A stretch of 64,000 bases of DNA. Source: Lewinellaceae bacterium (GTDB lineage: Bacteria > Bacteroidota > Bacteroidia > Chitinophagales > Saprospiraceae). A program made the position numbers and the translations under genes. The notes beneath the pieces are model-generated. The model had not been told where the DNA came from, did not search any database, and saw only the letters and a program-made list of their open reading frames with translations. This document shows, in pieces, positions 16,093 to 25,656 of the stretch (within the stretch, counting starts at the first letter, position 1; each line of letters opens with the position of its first letter). The stretch lies in contig JACJYE010000011.1 in assembly GCA_020636255.1 (NCBI GenBank), positions 1 through 64,000 of the forward strand. Direction: 5' to 3'.

Positions 16093-18515
16093 TGTTGAAG
16101 ATAGTCCTGCCGGAGGCGCTCAAAAAGCGTGCCGATGCGCTTCATGCGAGATGGAAGCGTTTTGCCGAACGCTGGCCACGCGTATCCCGCGTTGTGAAAT
16201 GGGGTGGGATAGGCGCAGGCTCCGTAGTTCTTTTTCTTTTGATCGGCTGGCTGGCCATACTCCTTTCAGTGCCTTCGGTCAGGGAGCTCAGAGAAGTGCG
16301 CACCCAGATCGCTTCTGATATCTATTCCGCCGACAGCCTTCTGCTGGGGCGTTACTACAACCAATACCGCACGGTCGTATCTTACGAAGAGATCCCCCAG
16401 CACCTCTTTGACGCGCTGGTGGCCACAGAAGACGAGCGCTTTTTCGAGCACCATGGCGTCGATTACCGTAGCTGGGCCCGCGTACTGGTGCGCACCATCC
16501 TGCGTGGCGACGAATCCGGGGGAGGCGGCAGCACCATCAGCCAGCAACTGGCGAAGAACCTTTTTCCCCGCCGCGACTATGCCATCCTTTCGCTGCCGGT
16601 CAACAAAATCAGAGAAGTGGCCATCGCACGCCGGCTGGAGCGGGCGCACAGCAAAGAGGAGCTGCTCACCCTATACCTCAATACGGTGTCCTTTCCGGAA
16701 AACGTCTATGGCATCGACGTGGCGTCCCGGCGTTTTTTCAACAGGCCTCCGGCGGAGCTGAAAATAGAACAGGGGGCAACATTGATAGGAACCCTGCGCG
16801 CCACAACGTACTACGACCCTACTGAATACCCCGAACGGGCCCTGAAACGCCGCAACGTCGTCATCGCACAGATGGAGCGCAACGGTTACCTGGAGGCGGG
16901 GCTGTCCGATTCCCTGCAGCAACTGCCGCTCGAGCTGGACTACAATCCCGTGATAGGTACCGAAGATATTGCGCCCTATTTCCTGGCCTATGTCAACAAG
17001 GAGCTGGACCGCATCCTGGCCGATATCCGCAAACCCGACGGGGAGCCTTATAACCTGTATACCGACGGCCTGAAGGTATATACCACCCTGCATGGCGGCA
17101 TGCAGCGCCTTGCCGAAGATGCCGCCCGCGAACACCTGTCGGACATGCAGGCGAAGTTTGACGAGCATTGGAAAGGGCGCACCATGCCCTGGGCCGATGT
17201 GCGGGTCATGGAGCGCGCTATGCAACAATCGCTGCGATACCAGCACCTCAAAAAAAAGGGTTTCTCGGAAGAGCAGATCCTGCGGGCCTTTGAGCAGCCT
17301 GATTCCCTGGTGGTCTTTACCTGGGACGGCCCGAAAAAGGTGTGGATGAGCCCCAAGGACAGCCTCTTGCATCAGCTGGGCCTGCTGCAGGCAGGCTTTC
17401 TGGCCATGGAGCCATATACGGGTTATGTGCGCGCGTGGATCGGCGGTATTGATTTCAGCTTTTTCCAGTACGACCACGTCCTGTCGCGCCGCCAGGCCGG
17501 CTCCGTGTTCAAGCCTGTGATCTATACCCAGGCGCTGCGCAGTGGGATCGACCCCTGTGAGCAGATCCCCAACAACCTCATCGTTTATCACGAATATGCC
17601 AAGGGCGAGTGGGCGGTAAAGGATTGGCGCCGCGATGACCCCGAGCCCCATTTTTCGCCCGACGGGAAAGATGAAGACGACTGGATACCCCAAAATGCCG
17701 ATGGCATTTACGGGGGCTCCTATTCTCTGGAAGGCGCGCTTACCAACTCCGTCAACACCGTTTCCGTGGCGCTGATCATGCGTATGGGCGTAGATCCGGC
17801 CATTGAGCTGGCCCACCAGATGGGCATCACTACCGAGATCCCGCAGGAGCCGTCTATCGCATTGGGCACGGCGGAAGTGACCCTGCAGGATATGGTCTCG
17901 GTGTTTGCCGCGCTGGCCAGCGAGGGCCAGCGGGTACGCCCTATCGTCATCAGCCGCATCGAGGACCATAATGGCAAAGTGCTGGCGGAGTTTAAGCCCC
18001 GGGCCGACGCCCAGGCCGTCAGCGCGGAGGATGCCGCCCTGATGACCCACATGCTGGAATCTGTAGCGACCATGGGTACGGCCAGCAGGCTGCGCTGGCG
18101 TTACGGTTTGTTTAATGTGCCGCTGGCCGGCAAAACGGGCACCTCTCAAAACCACGCCGACGGCTGGTTTATCGGTTACATGCCCAAACTCGTGGCCGGC
18201 GCCTGGGTCGGTGGCGACTCGCCCCTGGTCCGCTTCCGCAATTTCGAGTACGGGCAGGGCGCCGCTACGGCGCTGCCGGTCTGCGCAATATTCCTGCGCA
18301 AACTGCTTGACGACCCTGCCCTGGCTGCCTGGCAGGGCGGGGCGTTCGCACCCCTGCCGCCGGAACAGGAGCGCCGCCTTTGGTGCCCCATGCGCATCCC
18401 CTCTCCGGAAGAACTGCTGCGCGACAGCCTGCTCCAGGACAGCTTCCTGCGCGACAGCATCCTCCGCCTCGACCATCCCCTGCTTCCTGGAGAAACGCCA
18501 CCGCAGGGGCGTTAG
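16092..18515 (+). CDS. Class A penicillin-binding protein (PBP1A type)
   Basis: An 807-residue bifunctional peptidoglycan synthase. A cytoplasmic N-terminus and one membrane helix (about 40-60) precede a GT51 glycosyltransferase with catalytic E113 in 'EDERFFEHHGVD' and 'GGSTISQQLAKN'. The transpeptidase has S471xxK474 ('GSVFKP'), S553-V-N555 and K681-T-G. All key residues are intact. ATG 16092 overlaps the stop of the lipoprotein gene; a longer frame upstream lies inside that gene. The C-terminus ends in a charged 'RDSLLQDSFLRDS' repeat. Confidence 0.95.
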   Translation: MLKIVLPEALKKRADALHARWKRFAERWPRVSRVVKWGGIGAGSVVLFLLIGWLAILLSVPSVRELREVRTQIASDIYSADSLLLGRYYNQYRTVVSYEEIPQHLFDALVATEDERFFEHHGVDYRSWARVLVRTILRGDESGGGGSTISQQLAKNLFPRRDYAILSLPVNKIREVAIARRLERAHSKEELLTLYLNTVSFPENVYGIDVASRRFFNRPPAELKIEQGATLIGTLRATTYYDPTEYPERALKRRNVVIAQMERNGYLEAGLSDSLQQLPLELDYNPVIGTEDIAPYFLAYVNKELDRILADIRKPDGEPYNLYTDGLKVYTTLHGGMQRLAEDAAREHLSDMQAKFDEHWKGRTMPWADVRVMERAMQQSLRYQHLKKKGFSEEQILRAFEQPDSLVVFTWDGPKKVWMSPKDSLLHQLGLLQAGFLAMEPYTGYVRAWIGGIDFSFFQYDHVLSRRQAGSVFKPVIYTQALRSGIDPCEQIPNNLIVYHEYAKGEWAVKDWRRDDPEPHFSPDGKDEDDWIPQNADGIYGGSYSLEGALTNSVNTVSVALIMRMGVDPAIELAHQMGITTEIPQEPSIALGTAEVTLQDMVSVFAALASEGQRVRPIVISRIEDHNGKVLAEFKPRADAQAVSAEDAALMTHMLESVATMGTASRLRWRYGLFNVPLAGKTGTSQNHADGWFIGYMPKLVAGAWVGGDSPLVRFRNFEYGQGAATALPVCAIFLRKLLDDPALAAWQGGAFAPLPPEQERRLWCPMRIPSPEELLRDSLLQDSFLRDSILRLDHPLLPGETPPQGR

Positions 18516-18564
18516 CGCTTATTTGGAGGCAAGGTGTTTATCCCTGCCTCCAACCAAGCGCTAA
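18512..18564. terminator. Bidirectional hairpin spanning two convergent stop codons
   Basis: TTAGCGCTT-AT-TTGGAGGCA (18512-18531) pairs with TGCCTCCAA-CC-AAGCGCTAA (18545-18564): 18 paired bases, one 2x2 mismatch, 13-base loop. The stop codons of the PBP and HhH genes both lie in the stem. There is no strong T-run. The TTTGGAGGC core recalls the dispersed 18-mer. Confidence 0.65.
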
Positions 18565-20645
18565 AACACATACTTCACCTGTGCCCCCACCTCTGTTCTC
18601 GCCGGGCCGTTGATCTCCTCTGTGCCGCTGCCGAAGGAGTTCTGATTGCGCCAGTAGGTTTGGGCGAATCGGGCTTCAATCGTCAGGTTTCGGATGCCGC
18701 GGTAGCGGAGGTTGAAATAGAACCTGGTGCCCTTATTGTAGTAAGCGGGGATGGAGAAGGCGTAGAGCAGCGCGTTCTCGTACGAGTAGTAACGTGCCTG
18801 GAACCCGTCGGTGTCGAATAGTGCGAGGCGGGTAGTGAAAGAGAGGGGGAAGCCAATGGGTTTGAACAGCACATCCTGATAGATGACGAAGCCCCGTTGA
18901 GTGGCGTTGATATCGTTGTCCGAAAAACCGAAGTCGATGCGGCTGCGCAATTCCAGGGCTTTGGAGACTTTTTTGGACAGGTGCAGGCGGGTTTGGAAGA
19001 TGCGGTTGGGCAGGGTGAAATTGTTCTTGCCTTCAGCCTTGTCGATATTCTGTTCCTTCACTTCGTCGCGCACCTCCACGTAGGCCTCCAGGTTGCGCTT
19101 GAGGTAGTAGGTGAGGCGTGCCCGGTATTCGTACCCCCGGCTTGGGGCATCGGTATTGAAGCGCAGCCACGGGTGCTGCCAGGCGTCGAAGTAGGTGCTG
19201 AGTTTCCAGTGGGCGTGCGGGCGCACCTCCAGGCCCAGGTATACGCCGGTTTCATTGCGTGCCCCCGAAGTTTCGGCGAAAGGGTTGGGGTTGAGGGCCT
19301 GGTAGTCTCTTGGGAAATGCCGGACGAGCACGGCCAGGTCTACCGACCGGTCGAGGCCCATGAGCAGGCCGTTGAGGGTGGCTACGGCGCCGTTATCGCT
19401 CACGGCCGTTTCGCCGAAGAAGTTGTAGTTCTGGTAGACTACGGAATAATCAACGCTGGCGTTGAACAGGCGGTTGCCGTTGAAATAGAACAGGTTGTAC
19501 GGCTGTGGCCGGGGAACGAGATCGGCGTCGATCTGTTCGTGAAGTGCATTAAAGGCGATATGCCCCCGCCGCCCTTTCCAGCGCAGGCGCGCTCCGAAAG
19601 TCGTCTGCCCGATGGTGTTTTCCCCGGCGATCTCGGTGGGGGTGCGGTGCAGGCCATCGAGGTCGAGGCTGCTGATCTGGCGGATATCCTGGTCCAGGCC
19701 GGTGGTGTCGGGTTCGAGGATGCTGGCGTCTCGTTTGCGGTAGGATGCCAGGGCTGTGAGTTCAAGGTGCTGCCCGAAAGCGAGGGTAGCGGCGGCACCG
19801 CGCTGGAAATTGATCTCGTTGACCGAGCTGTATGGCCTTAGGGCCTGCCCCGTCCTCTTGATGTTCATCACAAACGAGCTCTTGCCGGCGCCAAAACCGG
19901 AATAGAGGATAAGCCCCTGGCCAAAGCTGACGGCATAATCGCCGATGGCAAGTGCCCTGATCGTGCGGTTGTAATCTTTGAGGAAGATGTGCGCAGAATA
20001 AAAGTCGAACCCCTGCCGGTTGCTGCCGGTAAAAAATTCCTCGCCCCGGTCCTTCTCGGCAGTAAAACCATAGCTGAGCTTATTGCTGAAGCTGTGTTTG
20101 TAACGGAGGTAAAACTGGTTGGGGCTGCCGAGATAACGCGAACCGCTTTGCCCTTCTTCCAGTGGGCTGTAACCTTTCTGTTCCTCCAGGTAGCGCGACC
20201 AGCGGAGGTACAGTTCGTTGCGCCCCTCGCGCAGCATTTGTCCTATAGGCAACTGATAGTCGTCGATGCCGCCGCCAACTGACACATAGGGCAGGATGCG
20301 GCGGATGGTAAGCAGGTCGAAACTCGGGATGGCCTGCAATTCGTAAATGGAGATCAGGTCGCCGGCAACCTGCCTGTAATTGAGCAGCCCCAGCACCTGA
20401 ATGTCGGACAGCAAGCCCAGGCTTTCCAGCTCTTCCTGGCTGGCTTCGTTCAGGTTGAGCGGGCGTTCGAGGTAGTACTCGAGGTTTTCGAAGATGGTGT
20501 TGTAGTCAAATTCGCCTTCGCTATCGGTATTTTGCAGAAAATCCTCAATAAGCTGCTGTGTGGCCTCCGGCGGCTGAAGCAGGGAATCGATTTGCCCGGC
20601 AGCTGCGAATGGAATGATCATAATAACGGCCAGAAGGATGCGCAT
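18561..20645 (-). CDS. Helix-hairpin-helix N-terminus plus outer-membrane barrel-like protein
   Basis: A 694-residue exported protein (signal peptide 'MRILLAVIMIIPFAAAGQ'). Residues about 60-125 carry tandem helix-hairpin-helix units ('LNLNEASQEELESLGLLSD', 'LISIYELQAIPSFDLLTIRR') of the ComEA type. The remaining roughly 550 residues are amphipathic beta strands ending 'VGAQVKYVF', with the terminal Phe of outer-membrane barrels. A DNA-binding-type motif in front of a barrel is a known Bacteroidetes combination of unproven role, perhaps DNA uptake or envelope assembly. I start at 20645, since the upstream frame reaches into the divergent gene's promoter. Confidence 0.75.
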   Translation of the reverse strand: MRILLAVIMIIPFAAAGQIDSLLQPPEATQQLIEDFLQNTDSEGEFDYNTIFENLEYYLERPLNLNEASQEELESLGLLSDIQVLGLLNYRQVAGDLISIYELQAIPSFDLLTIRRILPYVSVGGGIDDYQLPIGQMLREGRNELYLRWSRYLEEQKGYSPLEEGQSGSRYLGSPNQFYLRYKHSFSNKLSYGFTAEKDRGEEFFTGSNRQGFDFYSAHIFLKDYNRTIRALAIGDYAVSFGQGLILYSGFGAGKSSFVMNIKRTGQALRPYSSVNEINFQRGAAATLAFGQHLELTALASYRKRDASILEPDTTGLDQDIRQISSLDLDGLHRTPTEIAGENTIGQTTFGARLRWKGRRGHIAFNALHEQIDADLVPRPQPYNLFYFNGNRLFNASVDYSVVYQNYNFFGETAVSDNGAVATLNGLLMGLDRSVDLAVLVRHFPRDYQALNPNPFAETSGARNETGVYLGLEVRPHAHWKLSTYFDAWQHPWLRFNTDAPSRGYEYRARLTYYLKRNLEAYVEVRDEVKEQNIDKAEGKNNFTLPNRIFQTRLHLSKKVSKALELRSRIDFGFSDNDINATQRGFVIYQDVLFKPIGFPLSFTTRLALFDTDGFQARYYSYENALLYAFSIPAYYNKGTRFYFNLRYRGIRNLTIEARFAQTYWRNQNSFGSGTEEINGPARTEVGAQVKYVF

Positions 20646-20747
20646 GGTGGCTTTGGGTTGCGGGTTACAAGCTCTAAGCACAAATATCCAAAGTTTGCGC
20701 GGCAATTGGTATTTTTCCAAAAAAAAGAGCGCTTGAGAGCCATTCCT

Positions 20748-20755
20748 TATATTTG
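20748..20755 (+). promoter_or_regulatory. Bacteroidetes -7 box TATATTTG
   Basis: An exact TAnnTTTG match 21 bases before the amidohydrolase ATG, leaving a leader of only about 15 bases. The opposite strand carries a one-mismatch box (GATATTTG, near 20681-20688) for the divergent HhH gene. Confidence 0.5.
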
Positions 20756-20776
20756 CCCAGTTTAAAACGGATACCA

Positions 20777-21952
20777 ATGCGCAAATTTACAGCCGACTAC
20801 ATCTTTCCCGTCGCTTCGCACCCCATCCGCAAGGGTGTTGTCATTGTCGATGACCAGGGCAAGGTGCTGGCCCTCGGGCAGCGGGAGGACTACGACCCAG
20901 CGAGCCTCGAAACGTATACCGGTATTATCGTGCCGGGTTTCATCAATACCCACTGCCACCTTGAGCTTTCCCACATGAAAGGTATGGCGCCTACGGGTAC
21001 CGGCCTGCTGCCGTTCCTGAAAACGGTGGTCAATTTCCGCGATATCTCCATGGAAGAGATCCAGGATGCCATCGAAAAGGCCGACCGCGAGATGTATGAA
21101 GGCGGCATCGTAGCGGTAGGCGACATTTCCAACAAGCTGGATACGGCTGCGCAGAAAGAGAAAAGCCCCATTCATTATTACACTTTTGTGGAGATGTTCG
21201 ACTTTATGCAGGAAACGATGACAGAGCAGGTGTTCGGGCAGTACAAAGCGGTGTACGATGGCCAGAGCAGCACGCACGGCAACCGCAAAAGTTGCGTGCC
21301 CCACGCCCCTTACACCGTGTCGCCGGGCCTGTTCCAGCGGATCAATGCGATGAACGAAGCCGGGGCTACTGTCAGCATCCACAACCAGGAAACGGCACAT
21401 GAGGACGAGTTTTTCCGCACCGGAAAGGGTGGGTTTATGGATTTCTTCCGGTCATTCGGTTTTTCCATGGATCATTTCCGCCCGACGGGCCAGGCATCCA
21501 TCTACTATGCCCTGCAGCAAATGGGCCCTTCGCACCGCACCCTCTTCGTCCATAACACTATGACTACGCCTGCCGATATCCAGGCCGCTCAAACCTGGAG
21601 CGACAAGGTGTACTGGGCGACCTGCGCCAATGCCAACCTCTATATCGAAAACCGCCTGCCTCATTACAACTACTTCATCGACAACAATGCCAGAATGACC
21701 ATCGGCACCGACAGCCTGACCTCCAACTGGCAGTTGTCGGTATTGGAGGAAATGAAAACCATCGCCCGCTACCAGTCGTACATCCACTTCGATACCCTCC
21801 TTCGCTGGGCAACGCTCAACGGCGCTGAAGCTCTGGGCTTTGAAGAAGAGCTGGGCAGCATCGAAGTGGGAAAAAGGCCGGGGCTCAACCTGCTGAACCT
21901 GGATGAAGGGCTGAAACTGACAGCGGAGACGCGGGTGCGCAGGTTGGTATGA
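20777..21952 (+). CDS. Amidohydrolase (aminohydrolase/deaminase type)
   Basis: A 391-residue metal-dependent hydrolase of the amidohydrolase superfamily. It shows the metal motif 'GFINTHCHLELSHMKG', then 'CPHAPYTVSP', 'SIHNQETAHEDEFF' and the late Asp in 'IGTDSLTSNWQLSVL', the pattern of purine/SAH/adenosine-type deaminases and chlorohydrolases. A small beta sandwich from both ends flanks the barrel. No neighbour fixes the substrate. Start at ATG 20777 fits the promoter box and a family-like N-terminus. Confidence 0.85.
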   Translation: MRKFTADYIFPVASHPIRKGVVIVDDQGKVLALGQREDYDPASLETYTGIIVPGFINTHCHLELSHMKGMAPTGTGLLPFLKTVVNFRDISMEEIQDAIEKADREMYEGGIVAVGDISNKLDTAAQKEKSPIHYYTFVEMFDFMQETMTEQVFGQYKAVYDGQSSTHGNRKSCVPHAPYTVSPGLFQRINAMNEAGATVSIHNQETAHEDEFFRTGKGGFMDFFRSFGFSMDHFRPTGQASIYYALQQMGPSHRTLFVHNTMTTPADIQAAQTWSDKVYWATCANANLYIENRLPHYNYFIDNNARMTIGTDSLTSNWQLSVLEEMKTIARYQSYIHFDTLLRWATLNGAEALGFEEELGSIEVGKRPGLNLLNLDEGLKLTAETRVRRLV

Positions 21953-22175
21953 CCCGTACCTCCTGCCCCGTACCTCCGGCCTTCCGGCCGGAGAAGAACC
22001 CGTACCTCCGGCCTTCCGGCCGGAGAAGAAAAATAAAGCCCAGGGGGTAACTTCCTGGGTAGGCTACTCCAACTAAAAGTTGGAGGTACGGGGCAGGGTG
22101 TTCTACTCCAACTGGAAAGTTGGAGGTACGGGGCAGGGTGTTCTACTCCAACTGGAAAGTTGGAGGTACGGGGTG
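21953..22175. repeat. Structured repeat array of hairpin units
   Basis: This spacer has two direct copies of a CCGTACCTCC unit each followed by the hairpin CTCCGGCC-ttcc-GGCCGGAG (21974-21993 and 22006-22025), then three copies of TACTCCAACT-(gg)A-AAGTTGGAG followed by GTACGGGG (starting 22065, 22104 and 22144; period about 39-40). Left units carry GTACCTCC, right units its complement GGAGGTAC, so the halves can also pair with each other. It resembles a REP-type array. The frame upstream of the next gene overlaps it and is not coding. Confidence 0.85.
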
Positions 22176-22234
22176 AAAGAAAAATCCCTTATTTTCCTTC
22201 CATGTTTATTTTAGCACAACTCCAAACCCGAAGT

Positions 22235-24646
22235 ATGAAACTGCACTACACAGCCCTTCTGTTCTGCTTGTTGCTGATATCTTGCCAGCGGCCCGAGCCC
22301 GTATCCGGCCCCCTTAAGGATATCGCCTCCAATGCCCCCGCCATCGAAGGGCGGGAGGAATACCTGCGATCGCCATACGTGACGGCCGGCGACAGGCTTT
22401 ATATGATAGGCCATCAGGACGGGCAGTTTCCCGATCTGGGGTGGCATGTTGCCGGGGAGATGGGAGGCATCTGGGATCATCCCATCAAACTGATGGACGG
22501 CTTTGCAGCAGCCCTGGTGCAGGATGGCCAAACCCATTGCCTGCAGGCGGCGGAGCGCTTTGTCAATTACCCTTTTGCCAATAAACACATATACGGCGAT
22601 ACCCCTACAGGGATATCCGTCGAGCGTTTCCAGTTTGTGCCCGACGGTCAGGAGGCAGTGGTGGTGGAATATACATTTGTGAACGAAAGCGAAAAAGCGC
22701 AGCAGTTTTCCTTCGTATTCAACGCCATGGTAGACTTGAGGCCGGTATGGCTGGGCGAGCGTACCGGTATGGAAGATGGCGGCGACTATGCCTGGTGGGA
22801 GGAAACAGCCCAGGCCCTGGCGGCCAAAGACAGCCTCAACGACTGGTACGTACTTTGGGGAGCCGTTACTGCCCCTGAAGCCCATGATATCGGAAGCCAG
22901 GCCTGTGATTTTGAACGCCTGGGCAAAGGCGTGAATGCCGCCTTGACGTACACACTGGCCCTGCCGCCAGGAGGTACGGCCACGCTGCCCATCGTCATTG
23001 CCGGGTCTTATACCTCCCTGGAGGCAGCCCGGGAAACCCTGCAGGCCGTTCAGCAGAATGCCCGGCAGATGCTGGAAGACAAAAAGGAACGTTACGCCGC
23101 TATTGCACAGGTGGCGAAGCTGAGCATACCCGATAGCAGCCTGCAGCAGGCGCTGGAATGGGTGAAATACAATACCGACTGGCTGATCCGCGACGTGCCG
23201 GAACAGGGGCGGGGCCTGTCGGCGGGTTTGCCCGATTACCCCTGGTGGTTCGGTTGCGACAATACCTATGCCCTGCAGGGCGTGTTGGCCAGCGGGCGCA
23301 CCGATATCGCGTTCAGCACCCTGGAGCTGTTGCAACAGTTGTCGGAAAAAACCAATGGCAACGGCCGCATCATCCACGAAGTTTCTACCAACGGGGCCGT
23401 TTTCAATCCCGGCAATATTAATGAGACACCACATTTCGCCTCCATGGTTTGGACGGCCTATCAGTGGACGGGCGACAGGCCTTTCCTGGAAAAAATGTAC
23501 CCTGTCGTCAAAAAAGGGCTGGCCTGGCTACTGGAGGATAACGACGCCGACGGCAACCTATGCCCCGATGGCTTCGGCATGATGGAGATCCACGGGCTGA
23601 ACAGCGAAATGATCGATGTGGCGGTGTATACCCAAAAGGCCTTTGCCGATGCCGCACTTATGGCCACCGAAATGGCCGATGCCGAACAAGCCACTGCCTA
23701 CCAGCAGGTGGCAGATCGGTTACGCGAACGCATCAATACCGATTTCTGGGTTCCGGAGTTCAATTCCTATGCCGACTTTATCGGTACTACCCGGCAGGCT
23801 ATGCACCTCATTGGCGATGCCATCGTCAGAGCAGATACGCTAGGCAAGCCCTGGGCCGTAGAAGAGCTGAAAGCCACCCGGGCCCGCATTGAAGGCTATC
23901 CGCCCGATCAGAAACGAGGCTTCGTGCTGTACCACAACTGGGTGGTGAACACACCTATGGAAACCGGTGTGGCCGCTCCCGAAAAGGCCCTTGCCGCCCT
24001 GCAAACCGGCAGCCGTTTTTCCAGCCCCTTCGGCCTGTTCGTCACCGGTATCGACCGCGATGAAAGTGCGGGTAATGATGAAGGGTCATTTGCCGCAGGC
24101 AAAAAAACCTTCTCTTATGTGGGCGCTGTTATGACCCTGCCTACCGGTGTGCAGGCCATTGCCGAGAACAACTACGGCCGGCCGGATGAGGCGCTGGGTT
24201 ACCTGCAGCGGCTGGTGCGCTCGTTCAGCTTTGCACTGCCGGGATCCATGTACGAGGTGTCGCCCGACTTCGGCATGATGACACAGGCCTGGACGGTTTA
24301 CAGCCTCTATGTTCCCGTGGCCCGGCAGTTCTTCGGGGTCACGCCGCACGCTCCTCAGCGAAAAGTGCAGATCAGCCCACAGATGCCCTCCGGCTGGGAG
24401 CAGGCCGCGCTCGAAAACCTCATCGTAGGCGCCAACCAGCTGAGTATACACTACAACCGGCAGGGCGACGTAGTAAAGCTGTCAGTAGGCCAGTCAAAAG
24501 GCGACTGGCAGCTGGTGCTGTCCTTCCCCAGGGGGCAGTACCGAAGCTGGAAACTGAATGGATTGGAAACCACCCCCGAAGCGGTGGGCCGCTACGACCA
24601 GGTGGTGGCCAATGGAGAACAGGTGGTGCTGGAAGTGGCAAAGTGA
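22235..24646 (+). CDS. Six-hairpin (amylo-alpha-1,6-glucosidase-like) glycosidase lipoprotein
   Basis: An 803-residue lipoprotein (lipobox LLISC) with an N-terminal beta-sandwich (about 25-290) and an (alpha/alpha)6-barrel (about 300-700). Recognisable barrel segments are 'LPDYPWWFGCDNTYAL' (about 335), 'STNGAVFNPGNINETPHF' (about 386) and 'GMMEIHGLNSEMIDVAVY'. This is the architecture of glycogen-debranching and related six-hairpin glycosidases; surface or periplasmic location suggests it acts on an external glycan. Subfamily and substrate are not certain. It is not next to transport genes. Confidence 0.7.
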   Translation: MKLHYTALLFCLLLISCQRPEPVSGPLKDIASNAPAIEGREEYLRSPYVTAGDRLYMIGHQDGQFPDLGWHVAGEMGGIWDHPIKLMDGFAAALVQDGQTHCLQAAERFVNYPFANKHIYGDTPTGISVERFQFVPDGQEAVVVEYTFVNESEKAQQFSFVFNAMVDLRPVWLGERTGMEDGGDYAWWEETAQALAAKDSLNDWYVLWGAVTAPEAHDIGSQACDFERLGKGVNAALTYTLALPPGGTATLPIVIAGSYTSLEAARETLQAVQQNARQMLEDKKERYAAIAQVAKLSIPDSSLQQALEWVKYNTDWLIRDVPEQGRGLSAGLPDYPWWFGCDNTYALQGVLASGRTDIAFSTLELLQQLSEKTNGNGRIIHEVSTNGAVFNPGNINETPHFASMVWTAYQWTGDRPFLEKMYPVVKKGLAWLLEDNDADGNLCPDGFGMMEIHGLNSEMIDVAVYTQKAFADAALMATEMADAEQATAYQQVADRLRERINTDFWVPEFNSYADFIGTTRQAMHLIGDAIVRADTLGKPWAVEELKATRARIEGYPPDQKRGFVLYHNWVVNTPMETGVAAPEKALAALQTGSRFSSPFGLFVTGIDRDESAGNDEGSFAAGKKTFSYVGAVMTLPTGVQAIAENNYGRPDEALGYLQRLVRSFSFALPGSMYEVSPDFGMMTQAWTVYSLYVPVARQFFGVTPHAPQRKVQISPQMPSGWEQAALENLIVGANQLSIHYNRQGDVVKLSVGQSKGDWQLVLSFPRGQYRSWKLNGLETTPEAVGRYDQVVANGEQVVLEVAK

Positions 24647-24673
24647 TGGGCAGACAAGGAGATGGGGGAGACA

Positions 24674-24691
24674 AGGTGACAAAAATCACCT
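24674..24691. promoter_or_regulatory. Palindrome AGGTGA-N6-TCACCT
   Basis: A perfect 6-bp inverted repeat with a 6-base A-rich spacer, 28 bases after the glycosidase stop and about 130 bases before the DUF2202 start. The GGTGA-N6-TCACC layout is like CRP/FNR-family sites, but it could also be a small hairpin at the end of the glycosidase transcript. Confidence 0.35.
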
Positions 24692-24815
24692 GCTGCTGTG
24701 ACCTGGGTTATTGATACGGGGATTTGTCCTGTGTATTTTAGGGGCCTGCCTGATGCCGGCCATGCCTGCCGGTTCGGGAAAAGGAAATTTTATGCATGAA
24801 CTAAAATTAATCATC

Positions 24816-25550
24816 ATGAAAAAAATGCTGCTTGCTCTGCTGTTCCTGAACTGCCTTTTTGCACAAGGCCTCATAGCCCAGGATCTGGCCGCTGCTGATG
24901 AAAAGACGGCGCTATATATGATCGAAGAAGAAAAAATGGCGCGGGACGTGTATGATGCATTTGAAGCGAAGTGGGGCGCCACCATTTTCAACCACATATC
25001 CGAAGCAGAAGGACGGCATTACGAACGCATGCTCGCTCTGGCGCGGAGCATAGGCGTGAAAGTGCCCGATGCCATCGAAAAGAACGATGCGGGCCGGTTC
25101 ATGAATGAAGAACTACAGGCCATGTACGATGCATTCATCACTTCCGGCAATCAATCTCTGGCCGCAGCATTGCAGGTAGGCGGCGTTCTGGAAGAGACCA
25201 ACTATCGCGATCTCAGCGCGGGTATTGAAGCAACCGGCAACGAAGAGGTACGGGCTACCTTTACCCAGCTGTTGAACGCTTCGGCCAACCACCTGCGGGC
25301 GTTTAACCGCAACCTGGCAACGGAAGGCGTAAGCTACCGGCCTACTGTCCTGCCGCAGGAAGATTTCGATGCCGTTATTGCCGGAACAGCCCAGGTGAAA
25401 GGGCAAGGCAGAGGTAAAGGCCAGGGGTGTCAGGAGCAAGGCGCGGGTAAAGGATGCTGCCAGAAAGCGGCGGCCGCTGAGCATGGCAAAGGCGCTGGCT
25501 GCCAGGGCGGCAAAGGCCAGGGAAAAGGCTGTAAAGCTAAGAGCAAATAA
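24816..25550 (+). CDS. DUF2202 ferritin-like exported protein with Cys/Gly/Lys tail
   Basis: A 244-residue protein with signal peptide ('MKKMLLALLFLNCLFAQGLIAQ') and a DUF2202 domain (about 28-180): 'EEEKMARDVYDAF', 'IFNHISEAEGRHYERML' and 'NASANHLRAF', with the Glu/His pattern of ferritin-like four-helix bundles. The last 55 residues are low-complexity, rich in Gly, Lys and Gln with five Cys (GQGC, GKGCC, GAGC, KGC). Metal binding by tail and core is plausible but unproven. The ATG at 24816 is chosen for the signal peptide; an earlier in-frame start would place sequence before it. Confidence 0.8.
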   Translation: MKKMLLALLFLNCLFAQGLIAQDLAAADEKTALYMIEEEKMARDVYDAFEAKWGATIFNHISEAEGRHYERMLALARSIGVKVPDAIEKNDAGRFMNEELQAMYDAFITSGNQSLAAALQVGGVLEETNYRDLSAGIEATGNEEVRATFTQLLNASANHLRAFNRNLATEGVSYRPTVLPQEDFDAVIAGTAQVKGQGRGKGQGCQEQGAGKGCCQKAAAAEHGKGAGCQGGKGQGKGCKAKSK

Positions 25551-25656
25551 GGCGTAAGCCTAAGCGGAGCCAGGGAGGCGCAGGAAATTTACAGGCGCTC
25601 GTGCTATCCACTTGCGCAAAGCTCTTTATATTTCAGTCTTATGAAAAGCAAAGAGC

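Noticed and set aside
16671..18476. 601-codon minus-strand frame across the penicillin-binding protein
   Set aside because: The plus strand has every PBP catalytic motif; the long open frame is a GC-bias shadow.
21953..22175. CRISPR-like array because of the regular 39-40 bp period
   Set aside because: The repeats run into each other with no unique spacers, each is a hairpin, and no cas gene is near.
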